A stretch of 64,000 nucleotides of DNA from an uncultured Tenacibaculum sp. (GTDB lineage Bacteria > Bacteroidota > Bacteroidia > Flavobacteriales > Flavobacteriaceae). How positions within the stretch are numbered: the stretch's first letter is position 1; each line of letters begins with the position of its first letter. The translations under genes were made by a program, and so were the position numbers. Shown here in pieces: positions 34,215-46,571 of the stretch. The stretch spans positions 310,001 to 374,000 of the forward strand of contig NZ_CANMMT010000003.1 of assembly GCF_947499065.1 (NCBI RefSeq), written 5' to 3'. Below the pieces are notes generated by a model. It saw only the letters and a program-made list of their open reading frames with translations, was not told where the DNA came from and did not search any database.

Positions 34215-35018
34215 TTATCTCCTTAGATCTCCTGTTAAATGAAAAGTATTGGTACTTGTTGCTACTAATCCAGCACCTGCATCTCTGCCAGCTGTAATAA
34301 ACCTTGAAAGTCTATTTAAAATGGTAACTCCTCCAGCCCCACTTATAGTAACTCTTCCATTACCAGTTTGATAGATGCTTATGTTGTATCCAATAGGTAA
34401 ACCTGTAGGTACTGTAAGTGTAACGTTTGAAGCACTATTAAAAGTGATTACTTTTCCATTGTCAGAAGCAACTAATGTGTAATTTGAGGTTTTATTATCT
34501 ACTGAAGCTAAATTTAAATCTACCCAGTCTGTTGCAGTACCTGTAGAAGATAAAACTTGACCAGATATTCCTTCATCTCCATCTTTATCTTTAAAAGTTC
34601 CATCTAATTGCATGTTGTTAGTAATATGCAAACTCTCATTGGGTGTATTGTTACCAACTCCTAATCGATTATTGATATTGTCCCAGAATAGATTAGTGTT
34701 GTTTTCAGTAAGTTTACCATCTGTTCCCGCAAAAAATATAGAACCTGTAGTACCAGTATGTGCTATGTCTACCCAAGTTGTCCCGTTCCATATATTTATT
34801 GAATTTGGACTAGTACTAGTGTTAATCCAAATGTCGTTTTCTACTGCTACAACTGTAGGGGTATTAGGGTCTGTTGTAGCTGTAAATACATTGTTGTTAT
34901 TAATGGCTTTTATAGTTCCTTTATTGTCAACTACACTAACTTCTTGAGCATTGATTTTTAAAGAGAAAAAAATCAATGCTAAAGTTAGAGTCAATTTTAG
35001 AAAACCACTATTAACCAT
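34215..35018 (-). CDS. secreted fibre-like protein (267 aa)
   Basis: It shares the N-terminal module of the protein at 31906: signal peptide, VVDNKGTIKAINNNNVFTAT, then DIWINTSTSPNSINIWNGTT. A fibre-like repeat follows (NNRLGVGNNTPNESLHITNN), then a beta-rich end (DNGKVITFNSASNVTLTVPT, then GAGGVTILNR). No sorting domain is present, so its export and attachment route is unclear. It is tightly packed with its neighbours, with 9 bases to the next stop. Confidence 0.65.
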   Translation of the reverse strand: MVNSGFLKLTLTLALIFFSLKINAQEVSVVDNKGTIKAINNNNVFTATTDPNTPTVVAVENDIWINTSTSPNSINIWNGTTWVDIAHTGTTGSIFFAGTDGKLTENNTNLFWDNINNRLGVGNNTPNESLHITNNMQLDGTFKDKDGDEGISGQVLSSTGTATDWVDLNLASVDNKTSNYTLVASDNGKVITFNSASNVTLTVPTGLPIGYNISIYQTGNGRVTISGAGGVTILNRLSRFITAGRDAGAGLVATSTNTFHLTGDLRR

Positions 35019-35027
35019 TAAAAATTA

Positions 35028-35768
35028 TTATTTAATGTATTGTATTTCAATAACATCTCCGTTGTACATAGGTAATTCGGTAGCGCTAAAGTTTATTGTA
35101 ACGGCATCAGCAGCAACTGAAAAGTCAGTTCCAAATCTTAATTTTACACCATTTCTATATACAAATAATTTAGCAGCAGTAGTTGCAGCTGTTAAAGTTG
35201 GTAAACCAGTTACTGCAACGACGACATTAGCAGTAGCATTTCCAGCCCCATCAGGAGTACCAGAACCAGCAGCACTTTGAGTGTATTCAACTCTAATACC
35301 ATCAACTTTTAATAAGTCAGATAATTGCATTTTTTGAACTGCACCTGAAGCTTCATCTCTAATTAACACAGTAAAACCTGTACCAACATTACCATGAGCC
35401 TCACGATCTACAGCATTAGTAGAAGCAGTACTAGCGTCAGTAACTAATTGTAAACCATCTAAAGCAAATTCTTTAGCAGCGTCAGCAGTAATATAAGTGT
35501 TATCAGTTAACACACCTCCTAATTGCCAAGTAGTAACTACACCACCAGAAGGAGTTGTATTTGTGAATGAAGTTAAACCATTTACAGCTTGTAAATACTT
35601 AATAGTACCTTTATTGTCTACTAATTTTACCGCAGTATTTGATGAGTTTAACGTAGCATTTGCTTGCTTGGTGATATCACCTGTAGTTGTCTGTGCATTC
35701 ACAGTACCAATAGCTAATAAACCAATGGCGGCTAATGCTAATTTAAATTTGTTCGTAATTGTCTTCAT
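35028..35768 (-). CDS. secreted beta-rich protein with YRNGV end domain (246 aa)
   Basis: A signal peptide (1-25, ending VNAQ) is followed by the VDNKGTIKYL element (about residues 50-60) shared with the neighbouring proteins. The C-terminus has LFVYRNGVKLRFGTDFSV, ending in GDVIEIQYIK. This end domain recurs in the protein at 35796. Similar Y(R)NGV...GD.I.I motifs occur in phage and surface fibre proteins. The middle is Ala/Thr-rich and low in complexity. Confidence 0.65.
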   Translation of the reverse strand: MKTITNKFKLALAAIGLLAIGTVNAQTTTGDITKQANATLNSSNTAVKLVDNKGTIKYLQAVNGLTSFTNTTPSGGVVTTWQLGGVLTDNTYITADAAKEFALDGLQLVTDASTASTNAVDREAHGNVGTGFTVLIRDEASGAVQKMQLSDLLKVDGIRVEYTQSAAGSGTPDGAGNATANVVVAVTGLPTLTAATTAAKLFVYRNGVKLRFGTDFSVAADAVTINFSATELPMYNGDVIEIQYIK

Positions 35769-35795
35769 AATTGTTTTAAGATTTATATATAGGGT

Positions 35796-36770
35796 TTAAT
35801 AAAATTGAACTATTCTTATTTGGTCACCCTGATAGCAAACTGCTTCAGGTTCTATTTCTATAGTTGTATTGTTTACAACAGTAAAATCTATTCTTACACC
35901 GTTTCTATAAACATTTACTTTTTTAGAATCGCTTATAAGTATAGATGGGGTAAATTGTAGTTGTCCGTCTGTAGCAACTATTTCTGTGACTTCTTCTCTA
36001 AAGAAACCTGAAGAAGGTACTTTTCTTAACTGTCCAGTGGTTTTATTAACAGTTACTATGTCGTCTTGGGTTGTATCACCATCTTGTAAACCTATGATTG
36101 AAAGTGTGTTTACAGCAGATGCTTCTATAATTGTTGGTTTGATTAAAACTCCACCTAGTTCTATTGTTGTACCAGAACCATTTGTTGTAGCAGCTAATCC
36201 GTTATTTGCATTAATATTTAAACTTGTACCAGAACCACTACCAGCAGCTACCCAATTTGTCCCATTGTATGCATAAATCCTACCATTACTTTGGTCTACG
36301 TATACATCACCTGCTATAGGTGTTAAAGAAGGATTAAAAAGAGGAGGTCCATTACCTCTTGTTGGGTTAGAATCTATTCTAATCCATGTGGTTCCATTCC
36401 AGATACTAACTGCATTATTTTTTGAACTGTCAATCCAAAAATCACCTGTGTTGTTACTAGTAGGAGCTGTTCCAGAAGTTGTTACATTTATCCCAGTACT
36501 AGTTCCGTTATTACACAAGTTTTCCCAAGTAGTTCCATTGAAAAAGAAAACACACTTTACATCGGTATTATATACTAATGCACCTTCAAGTGGTGTTATA
36601 CTATTCATAACAGAAGTACTAACTCTACTAATTACTAAAACTTTATCTGGGCTTTCTAATTCTAATACAGAACTTGGATGTATTACCGAAGGATTGTCCC
36701 CAATTTTTACTTGAGCGTAAAAAGGGATTTGAATGATTAAGAGAAGTATTAAAGAGATTTTTACCTTCAT
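35796..36770 (-). CDS. secreted fibre-like protein with paired W modules and YRNGV end (324 aa)
   Basis: A signal peptide (about 1-19) is followed by repeats of the form DxxWxxxxTxxxVxxWNGTTW (FFNGTTWENL, DFWIDSSKNNAVSIWNGTTW, IYAYNGTNWVAA), then a C-terminal domain VNVYRNGVRIDFTVVNN and GDQIRIVQFY. It combines the two modules seen singly in the other fibre-like genes, and is the first gene of the packed run (9 to 37 bases between members). I infer a surface-appendage locus with one transcript. Confidence 0.65.
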   Translation of the reverse strand: MKVKISLILLLIIQIPFYAQVKIGDNPSVIHPSSVLELESPDKVLVISRVSTSVMNSITPLEGALVYNTDVKCVFFFNGTTWENLCNNGTSTGINVTTSGTAPTSNNTGDFWIDSSKNNAVSIWNGTTWIRIDSNPTRGNGPPLFNPSLTPIAGDVYVDQSNGRIYAYNGTNWVAAGSGSGTSLNINANNGLAATTNGSGTTIELGGVLIKPTIIEASAVNTLSIIGLQDGDTTQDDIVTVNKTTGQLRKVPSSGFFREEVTEIVATDGQLQFTPSILISDSKKVNVYRNGVRIDFTVVNNTTIEIEPEAVCYQGDQIRIVQFY

Positions 36771-36891
36771 ACTTTTGGGGGTTAGTATTACAATAATAAC
36801 TAAATTTTTTGTTAAAAAAAAATAAATTTAACCAGAAAAACCTTGTTTTATTCTTTTGACACAGAGTTTTTTAAAAGGTCACAAAGGTACA

Positions 36892-37947
36892 TTAACTTTT
36901 GTTTAATTTAGCAATATATTTAGTGTAATTGACTAGTTTTTTAACGTCTTTAAGTAAACCTATTGTGGTTCTGTATGGTACGTTTTTTTGGTCGTGATTA
37001 TATCTTGCTATTTTGTTTAATTGTGTCCAATGTTTTCTAATTTCTTTTAATGCTTGAAAGTAATTAATATTCTCTGAATCATAGATATGAGTGGGTTCTG
37101 CTAAAATTCCATTCAACTCTAGAATCTTAAAATCCCCGTTTTCTACATCACTAAAAGAATTGTATTTAAGGTCTAATCTTCCATAAAACCAATCGTTAGA
37201 TTGATTGTTTAATTTATTGAAAGTAGCTTCAAGTTTTTCTGAAATAAGATGATTTCCGTTGATAAAACGAGTTCCTTTTGAATGATTTCCAATAGATGAT
37301 AATTTTATCTTTTTACCTTTTGAAATGATTTTTTGTAAATCTATATTCTTTGAATTCTCTTTAACTAGTTCTAAATAAATTTTAGCTCTATTATCTTTTT
37401 TTATGAGTTCTTCGATAGTTGATGTTCCATCACCAATAACATGTAAAAATTCTTTTAAAGTGATAGAGGTAATTTTACCTTTCTTCTCATTTGGTAATCG
37501 ATGATAAAAGATTCCACATTCGTTTTCTTCAGTTAAAAATTCTTGAATTAAAATGTCTATTGGGTACTTTTCTAAATAGCTAATTAAATTGTCTTTATTC
37601 TCAATTTTCTTAACTAATAAGCCTCTAAAACCAATATCAGGCTTAGCTATTAAAGGATATGTTATTTTGTTGTTGTTAACTGCTTTTAATGTGTCTTCTA
37701 TATTTGAATTAGCCTTATGAAATATCGTTTTTGGTAAATATTCCTGAGGTAATAATTGAAGTGTTTTGTGTTTAGATTCTGTTCCAATTCCAGAATTTTC
37801 AATACCAGGGTTGGTTGCTGTGTAGAAAACTAAACTACCAGCTTTTACTCCATGATAAAAAGCAAAAGGGATGTTGGGAATATAGAACATGTAAGAAGGC
37901 CAATGTTCCCAATTTAAGAGCTTTGTTAATTTAATATTTGACTTCAA
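36892..37947 (-). CDS. ATP-grasp domain protein (D-Ala-D-Ala-ligase-like)
   Basis: The central part has ATP-grasp features: ITYPLIAKPDIGFRGLLVKK (about residues 95-115, lysine plus glycine loop), LIQEFLTEENECGIFYHRLP (about 132-152), and FKILELNGILAEPTHIYD near the end (about 275-292), where the Mg-binding Glu and Asn sit. The acceptor-binding parts do not clearly match a known ligase. It may join a carboxylate to an amine or peptide. It is in a packed unit with the small membrane gene and murQ. Confidence 0.7.
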   Translation of the reverse strand: MKSNIKLTKLLNWEHWPSYMFYIPNIPFAFYHGVKAGSLVFYTATNPGIENSGIGTESKHKTLQLLPQEYLPKTIFHKANSNIEDTLKAVNNNKITYPLIAKPDIGFRGLLVKKIENKDNLISYLEKYPIDILIQEFLTEENECGIFYHRLPNEKKGKITSITLKEFLHVIGDGTSTIEELIKKDNRAKIYLELVKENSKNIDLQKIISKGKKIKLSSIGNHSKGTRFINGNHLISEKLEATFNKLNNQSNDWFYGRLDLKYNSFSDVENGDFKILELNGILAEPTHIYDSENINYFQALKEIRKHWTQLNKIARYNHDQKNVPYRTTIGLLKDVKKLVNYTKYIAKLNKS

Positions 37948-37948
37948 T

Positions 37949-38194
37949 TTATTTTTGAAATAGATTGTCTAAGAAAGCTTTTATAGTTCTAAATCCATAG
38001 TAAACGGTAAATAAAATTAAAAAACCACCTAGCGTTAGTAGTGTATAGGCTATATAATTTTTAGGGCTCTCAGTAAAAACCCGTAAAGCTTTGAATCCAA
38101 TACTTAAAACTATTGGAGATACAATTAATAATCCAAGTAGAATTAAGAATCGTTTTACTACTTTGTCAAAAGTTGTAGTTTTAGTCATTATCAA
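37949..38194 (-). CDS. DUF6095-family membrane protein
   Basis: The 81-residue protein has two membrane segments (about 12-32 and 45-66). The sequence FDKVVKRFLILLGLLIVSPI and the ending FLDNLFQK are typical of DUF6095, which is found next to murQ in Flavobacteriaceae. Its N-terminus overlaps the end of murQ by 14 bases, implying coupled translation. Its function is unknown. Confidence 0.8.
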   Translation of the reverse strand: MIMTKTTTFDKVVKRFLILLGLLIVSPIVLSIGFKALRVFTESPKNYIAYTLLTLGGFLILFTVYYGFRTIKAFLDNLFQK

Positions 38195-38996
38195 AATTTT
38201 TAATAGCTTCTTTTACACTTCCGTATTTTTCTAGTAACTGACTTGCCGTTTTTTTGTCGATGTTTAGTTCAGAAACTAACATGTTTTCTCCGCGATTTAC
38301 AAGTTTGTTGTTAGACAATTGCATATTAACCATTTTATTACCTTTTACTTTTCCAAGTTGAATCATGGTAGCAGTTGAAAGCATGTTTAAAACTAATTTT
38401 TGAGCTGTTCCTGCTTTCATTCTAGAACTTCCTGTGACAAATTCTGGTCCTACAACAACTTCTATAGGGAATTTAGCTGTTAATGCTAAAGGGCTTTTTT
38501 CGTTACAAGTAATACAGCCTGTGACTATATTGTTTTTATTACAATTTTCTAAAGCTGAAATTACATAAGGAGTAGTTCCAGAAGCAGCGATACCAATTAC
38601 AATATCTTTTTCTGAAATGTTGTAATCAACTAAATCTAACCATCCTTGTTTTGTTGAATCTTCTGCAAATTCTACAGCTTTTCTGATAGCTGTATCTCCA
38701 CCAGCAATTAATCCAACTACTAAATCATGAGATACACCAAAAGTTGGAGGGCATTCACTAGCGTCAACAATTCCTAAACGACCACTAGTCCCAGCACCTA
38801 TATAAAATAATCGTCCACCTTCTTTTAATTTTAAAACTATTTGTTCAGTTAGTTTTTCAATTTGTGGTAATGATTTTTCAACTGCTAAAGGTACAGTTTG
38901 GTCTTCCTTATTTATGTTGAATAATAATTCAGAAATATTCATTTTTTCTAAATCATTATAGTTTGAATCTTGTTCTGTTGTTTTGGTGAATTTCAT
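38181..38996 (-). CDS. murQ: N-acetylmuramic acid 6-phosphate etherase
   Basis: The 271 residues have the SIS-type fold of MurQ: GGRLFYIGAGTSGRLGIVDA (about 60-79), PPTFGV, GLIAGGD, and TGSSRMKAGTAQKLVLNMLS (about 187-206), including the conserved acidic and Ser residues of the family. The enzyme cleaves the lactyl ether of MurNAc-6-phosphate in peptidoglycan recycling to give GlcNAc-6-phosphate. It is slightly shorter than the usual 300 residues because the C-terminal extension is reduced. Confidence 0.93.
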   Translation of the reverse strand: MKFTKTTEQDSNYNDLEKMNISELLFNINKEDQTVPLAVEKSLPQIEKLTEQIVLKLKEGGRLFYIGAGTSGRLGIVDASECPPTFGVSHDLVVGLIAGGDTAIRKAVEFAEDSTKQGWLDLVDYNISEKDIVIGIAASGTTPYVISALENCNKNNIVTGCITCNEKSPLALTAKFPIEVVVGPEFVTGSSRMKAGTAQKLVLNMLSTATMIQLGKVKGNKMVNMQLSNNKLVNRGENMLVSELNIDKKTASQLLEKYGSVKEAIKNFDND

Positions 38997-39107
38997 AATT
39001 CAAATTTACTAATTATAAACTTTTGAAAGCTATAAAAAATAAAGCTATTTATAGATGTTTAAATGGAAGATAGGAGAGAAGGTTGGAAGAGTATTTTGTT
39101 TAAATAA

Positions 39108-39137
39108 AAAAAGCAGATGAAATCTCATCTGCTTTTT
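39108..39137. terminator. terminator of icd
   Basis: AAAAAGCAGATGA (39108-39120) pairs exactly with TCATCTGCTTTTT (39125-39137) around a 4-base loop, 22 bases after the icd stop codon. The A and T runs allow use on both strands. Confidence 0.85.
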
Positions 39138-39159
39138 AAATTTATTTATTGCTGTGTTA

Positions 39160-42023
<2,864 letters not shown>

Positions 42024-42058
42024 AAAAAAAGCATTCTGTTTAAACAAAATGCTTTTTA
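42024..42058 (-). terminator. terminator of rplS
   Basis: AAAAAGCATT (42026-42035) and AATGCTTTTT (42048-42057) form a 10-bp stem 24 bases after the rplS stop codon, with T runs on both strands. Confidence 0.75.
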
Positions 42059-42081
42059 ATTTCTTTTGGAAAGAAAAATTC

Positions 42082-42429
42082 TTAGTTTCTTCTTTCTTTA
42101 ATTCTTGCTTTCTTACCAGTAAGACCTCTAAAGTAGTAGATACGAGCTCTACGAACTTTACCTCTCTTATTAACTTCAATTTTTTGAATAGCAGGTAAGT
42201 TTACAGGGAAAATACGTTCAACACCTATAGTACCAGACATTTTTCTGATAGTAAATGTTTCAGAAGTACCTGAACCTCTTTTTTGAATTACTACTCCTCT
42301 AAAGAACTGAGTACGTACTTTTTCTCCTTCTCTAATTTCGTAATACACTGTAATAGTGTCTCCAGCTGAAAACTCTGGTAATTCGTTTTTTGTTACAAAT
42401 TCTTCTTGAACAAATTTTACTAAATCCAT
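42082..42429 (-). CDS. rplS: 50S ribosomal protein L19
   Basis: The 115 residues match L19: FSAGDTITVYYEIREGEKVR (about 21-40), FRGVVIQKRGSG (43-54), and the C-terminal KVRRARIYYFRGLTGKKARI. It lies at the 30S-50S interface. In many bacteria rplS is next to trmD; here trmD is about 4 kb away on the same strand, separated by membrane-enzyme genes. Confidence 0.95.
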   Translation of the reverse strand: MDLVKFVQEEFVTKNELPEFSAGDTITVYYEIREGEKVRTQFFRGVVIQKRGSGTSETFTIRKMSGTIGVERIFPVNLPAIQKIEVNKRGKVRRARIYYFRGLTGKKARIKERRN

Positions 42430-42930
42430 TTTAATAAATATTTATATGGTTGTATAAAAGCAACATTCACGATTTTCGTCAGAGGTTGATTTTTGTGGCT
42501 GCAAATTTAAGACTTATTTTCTAATAATTAAACTCTAATTGTTAATTATTTTTTTGTTAGCTTTTTTCAATTCGCTTTTAATAAAGAGTTGGCTTAACGT
42601 TAATTAAGCGGTAAATATTTAAAAATACTTAAAGTTAATTTGATGTTTTTAGAATACTCTATGGATAGCTTTATGGTAATAATTTAAAGTATTGTTGTTA
42701 AGCTGAAAATAGGATTAATTTTTTTTGAGTTAAAAAGATAAAAAGGTAATAATTGTATTATACCCTAAAATTTTAATTATAAAATAAGTCCGAATTTACG
42801 TAAAATAAGTCCTAAAAACTGAAATAACTCCTAAAACACGTTATAGGATTCCTTTGTAAATAAAAGCTTTACTGTGCTTTATACTTTTGTTGGTCAATTG
42901 TTAAAATAATTTAGTAAAAGTATTTATTTT
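42430..42930. other. 500-base gap with divergent promoters for rplS and the PAP2 gene
   Basis: No gene is seen. TACTTTTG at 42882-42889 matches TAnnTTTG and points towards the PAP2 gene at 42931, with TTG 25 bases upstream (a longer spacer than usual). Two short ATAAGTCC repeats lie at 42784-42813. The rest is AT-rich. Confidence 0.5.
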
Positions 42931-43599
42931 ATGAACTATAGTAGAGCTGTTTTTTCTAGTGTTAGATTAAAAAAACAAAAGCATATCCTAGGGGATTTAT
43001 TCTTATCAGTAAAAAAACAAGTGTTTTTTATTTATGGAGTGTTTTTTTTAAGCTCATTTTTTTTAGTCAGCTTGTTTAATAAACTTTCACTTCACTTATA
43101 TATAAATAAGTTTCATACTCCTTTCTTCGATTTCTTTTTTAAATATACAACACATTTAGGTGATGGAATCATGTTTGGTGTTTTAGTTCTTCTTTTCTTT
43201 TTTATAAATAAAAGAATGTCTTTAGTTTTTTTAACAAGTGGAGTCTTAACCCTTGTTATAACTCACTTTTTTAAGAAAATAATATTTAAAGGGGTACCAA
43301 GACCAGTTGGAGCTTTAGGAGAAGAAAGTTTATATTTAATTAAAGGGGTGAAAATGGCGTATTGGAATAGCTTTCCTTCTGGTCATACAATTACAGCCTT
43401 TGCTATTTTTACTATTCTGTGTTTATATTTTAGAAAAAGCGGCTTACAATATTTATGGTTAGGATTAGCTTTAATAGCTGGTATGTCTAGAGTGTATCTT
43501 TCTCAACATTTTTGGATTGATATTTTTGTAGGATCGATTGTAGGGATTTTGATAGGTTTTGTAAGTATGGGGTTATTTTGTTCAAAAAAAGCAAATTAA
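42931..43599 (+). CDS. PAP2-superfamily membrane phosphatase
   Basis: The 222-residue protein has about six membrane segments and the three PAP2 motifs: KGVPRPVG (about 112-119), SFPSGHT (about 147-153) and SRVYLSQHFWIDIFVGSIVG (about 185-204) with the catalytic His. Such enzymes dephosphorylate lipid phosphates such as undecaprenyl pyrophosphate or phosphatidate at the inner membrane. The next gene, a GT39-type transferase, starts 4 bases after its stop, so a lipid-carrier-linked pathway is likely. Confidence 0.9.
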   Translation: MNYSRAVFSSVRLKKQKHILGDLFLSVKKQVFFIYGVFFLSSFFLVSLFNKLSLHLYINKFHTPFFDFFFKYTTHLGDGIMFGVLVLLFFFINKRMSLVFLTSGVLTLVITHFFKKIIFKGVPRPVGALGEESLYLIKGVKMAYWNSFPSGHTITAFAIFTILCLYFRKSGLQYLWLGLALIAGMSRVYLSQHFWIDIFVGSIVGILIGFVSMGLFCSKKAN

Positions 43600-43603
43600 G
43601 TTA

Positions 43604-45100
43604 ATGGAATGGTCATATAAAAATATGACAATAGTACTTATAGTTTTAGGAACTTTACTAAGACTTTTTTTAGGTGGAGTTTTGGAGTTTGGAAATGATG
43701 AAGTCTATTATTGGTTGTATGCAAAGTATCCTGATTTAAGTCATTTTGATCATCCTCCTATGGTTGGTTTTTTTATTCAGTTTTTTACAGGGAATTTATA
43801 TTTTGATTCAGAGTTTTTTATTCGATTAGCAGCAATTATACCTACAAGTATAAATATGTATGTTATTTTTTTAATAGGAAGTTATATTAAAAATGAAAAA
43901 GTAGGTTTTATCGCTGTACTATTATATCACTTACATATTTATGGTTTTATAATTGCTGGAACATTTATACTTCCCGATTCTCCATTAGTTTTCTTTTGGT
44001 TGTTGAGTTTTTATTTTTTTATTCAGGCTTTACCTCAAGTGTCTAGTAAAGAATTAAACAATAAACTTCTTTTGGCATTTTTCTTTGCGGCTTGCGCTAT
44101 TTATTCTAAGTATCAGGCTGTTTTTTTACTACTTGGTGTAGCTTTATATGTTGTTTTCTTCTCAAGGTCTTGGTTGAAAAATATATGGTTATATGTAGGG
44201 TTTATTTTTCCTTTGGTAGCTATTGGTTTAATATTTTACTGGAATTATGAGAATGACTTTATTAGTTATAAATTTCATAATAAAAGAGTGTCATTGTTTA
44301 GTTTAGATTTTAATGTCAATTCTTTTATAAGGGAAGTTTTAGGGCAGTTTATTTATAACAACCCATACATAGTTGTTACTTTTATATTGGTGTTGATTGC
44401 TTTTTTTAAGAAAAAGTTTACTTTTAATAAATCTACACAATACTTTTTCTATTTGTGTAGCATTCCGTTAATTTTAACTACAATCTATCTTTCATTATAT
44501 AGAAACACACTACCGCATTGGTCTGGGGTTGCCTATGTTACATTGTTACCAATTATAGCATTGTTTATTGTAGATAAAAAGAATATCATAAAGAGATTAT
44601 TAGTTGGTGTAACTGTACTTTCAATATTATTGATTGTGGTTTCACAAGTAATTAATAGAGGAATAATGTTATCTGTAGATACTACATTAGAAAAAGAAAA
44701 ATTAGGAAAGAATGATGTTTTATTAGATATGTATGGGTGGGAGCAGGCTTCTAAAAAGCTATTAATGATTTTTAAAGAATATGATTTGAACCAAATTCCT
44801 ATTGTATCGAATAATTGGTATCCAGCTGCACATATAGATTATTATATAGCTAGACCAAATGGTATGAAGGTATATGGGCTTGGAACTTTAGATAAAATAC
44901 ATAAGTATTATTGGATTAATAAAGAAAATTCAAAATTAGGAAATGAAGTTTTGTATATAACTGATGGTAGAAATTTTAAAGATCCCAGAGATTTATATGC
45001 AGATGAATACCAAAATATTTCAATAATAAAAGCTGTCCCGATAGAAAGAAAAGGAATTATTGTAAAGTATATATTTTTATATAAGATGTCTAAGGCTTAG
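43604..45100 (+). CDS. GT39-family (ArnT/PMT-like) membrane glycosyltransferase
   Basis: The 498-residue protein starts with a membrane helix and has the GT39 loop GNDEVYYWLYAKYPDLSHFD (about 27-46), with the catalytic Asp in DE, plus HFDHPPMVG. Roughly eleven membrane segments follow, then a C-terminal extracytoplasmic part. These enzymes move sugars from undecaprenyl-phosphate to lipid or protein acceptors. It is co-transcribed with the PAP2 gene. Its 3' end overlaps the convergent GT39 gene by 11 bases. Confidence 0.85.
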   Translation: MEWSYKNMTIVLIVLGTLLRLFLGGVLEFGNDEVYYWLYAKYPDLSHFDHPPMVGFFIQFFTGNLYFDSEFFIRLAAIIPTSINMYVIFLIGSYIKNEKVGFIAVLLYHLHIYGFIIAGTFILPDSPLVFFWLLSFYFFIQALPQVSSKELNNKLLLAFFFAACAIYSKYQAVFLLLGVALYVVFFSRSWLKNIWLYVGFIFPLVAIGLIFYWNYENDFISYKFHNKRVSLFSLDFNVNSFIREVLGQFIYNNPYIVVTFILVLIAFFKKKFTFNKSTQYFFYLCSIPLILTTIYLSLYRNTLPHWSGVAYVTLLPIIALFIVDKKNIIKRLLVGVTVLSILLIVVSQVINRGIMLSVDTTLEKEKLGKNDVLLDMYGWEQASKKLLMIFKEYDLNQIPIVSNNWYPAAHIDYYIARPNGMKVYGLGTLDKIHKYYWINKENSKLGNEVLYITDGRNFKDPRDLYADEYQNISIIKAVPIERKGIIVKYIFLYKMSKA

Positions 45101-46571
45101 GTTGATAGTTAGTACAGTAATAGACCCAAAATTTACGAACTTCCTTGTTGTTATAATGAAGTATTATAGGTTCTAGTTCGGTGACAGTGTTAAAATATGG
45201 GAGGAGTTTTTTAGGTATGTCTCCTTTCATATTTTTGTTTTTAAAACGTTTGTCAGAATCTAGAAAAATAGCATTTTTATTATTTAATAAAGATAAATTG
45301 TCTCCCAGATAATCAAAGTGTAAAGCAGGTAAGCCAATAATATTTTGAGCATATACTTTTTCTTCCATAAAAAAGTTTAAGGCAGCTGAAGTCTTATACC
45401 CATCATCAGCAAAAATAAAAGTATCTGGAGTATATGTTTTTTGAATTTCTTTTGTTTTATTTGCTAATTCACTCCAGCCAACCCATGTATCATCACTTTT
45501 AATAGGAACTAAATAAAATAAAATTTGAAGGCTTAATAGTAAGTGTAATCCTATTGAAGAGATTACTTGGTACTTGACGAGTTTTTTGGAAATAAACATT
45601 CCTGCCAAAATAATTCCAGTGATGTAAGAAGGCATCATCCAGTTTAATTTAACCCAATAAATTGGAGAGATAGCAAAAAATCCAATAAATGTAGGGATAA
45701 AAAAGGCTAATAAAAACAATGTTTTATTACTAGGTAATTTGAATTTAGTGAGTGCTCTTTTTATGTATTTGGTAGTAAAAACAATAATAACTCCAAAAAG
45801 AATAGGTAATAGTAATAAAGTTTGGTGGCAAATAGCTCCTAAAAAATATTTAGGTGATAAGTTAAACTCAGAAATATCTCCAGTTCTATTAGAGGATTGA
45901 AAAACAAATGAAGCGAAATCATGTTGGTAATTCCACCACCAAATAGGAAGGGTTACTAAAGCAGAAATGACTAAACTAATCCATAGCCAAGGTGTTAAAA
46001 GTAATCTTCTATATTTATTAGAAAACAAAACAAAAGCTATCAATCCAAATTGTAATAATAAAGCTGTGTATTTACTATTAAAGGCTAGACCCATAGCGAT
46101 ACCTGCATAAATCCAATATGTTTTTTTGTTTTCAAAAATAGCTTTGAATAAACAAATAATACTAAGTGTCCAAAACAATAAAAGAGGTACATCTGGTGTT
46201 GAGTTAAAAGATAGTATTGAAATAAACAGCGTAGATGTTATAAGAATTATTGCGTTGTTTAATTTTTGCTTAGATAGAAATTTGGAAGCTAGTTTGTAAA
46301 AACAAATGAGAGTTAGCGAAGTAATGGTAAAATCGGCTAGTTTTACAATAAAAACAGATTTTCCAAAAACAAATGTAAAACCTCTTAAAATATATCCTAT
46401 CATACCAGGATGATCGAAGTATGATAGGGATAAGTTTTCACCGTAAAAATGATAATAAGCATCTTGTGGCATTAGTCCCATAAAAGGAAGAAGGATTAGT
46501 CTGAATAACTGAAATCCAAGAATAATACTTATTATCGGATGCTGTTTGGTGAAATTGATAAGTTTAGTCAT
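45090..46571 (-). CDS. GT39-family (ArnT/PMT-like) membrane glycosyltransferase, second copy
   Basis: The 493 residues show the same plan: [20 protein letters not shown] (about 33-52) with the Asp-Ala in place of Asp-Glu, then [13 protein letters not shown] and about eleven membrane segments. The DA pair means the usual acidic second residue is replaced, so activity or donor may differ. It converges with the first copy and overlaps trmD by 8 bases at its start, indicating coupled translation with trmD. Confidence 0.85.
   Translation of the reverse strand: MTKLINFTKQHPIISIILGFQLFRLILLPFMGLMPQDAYYHFYGENLSLSYFDHPGMIGYILRGFTFVFGKSVFIVKLADFTITSLTLICFYKLASKFLSKQKLNNAIILITSTLFISILSFNSTPDVPLLLFWTLSIICLFKAIFENKKTYWIYAGIAMGLAFNSKYTALLLQFGLIAFVLFSNKYRRLLLTPWLWISLVISALVTLPIWWWNYQHDFASFVFQSSNRTGDISEFNLSPKYFLGAICHQTLLLLPILFGVIIVFTTKYIKRALTKFKLPSNKTLFLLAFFIPTFIGFFAISPIYWVKLNWMMPSYITGIILAGMFISKKLVKYQVISSIGLHLLLSLQILFYLVPIKSDDTWVGWSELANKTKEIQKTYTPDTFIFADDGYKTSAALNFFMEEKVYAQNIIGLPALHFDYLGDNLSLLNNKNAIFLDSDKRFKNKNMKGDIPKKLLPYFNTVTELEPIILHYNNKEVRKFWVYYCTNYQPKP

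Noticed and set aside
34612..36714. Several plus-strand frames opposite the fibre-like genes
   Set aside because: They arise because Ala/Thr/Asn-rich genes have few stops on the other strand; their translations are Val/Pro/Leu-rich without motifs.
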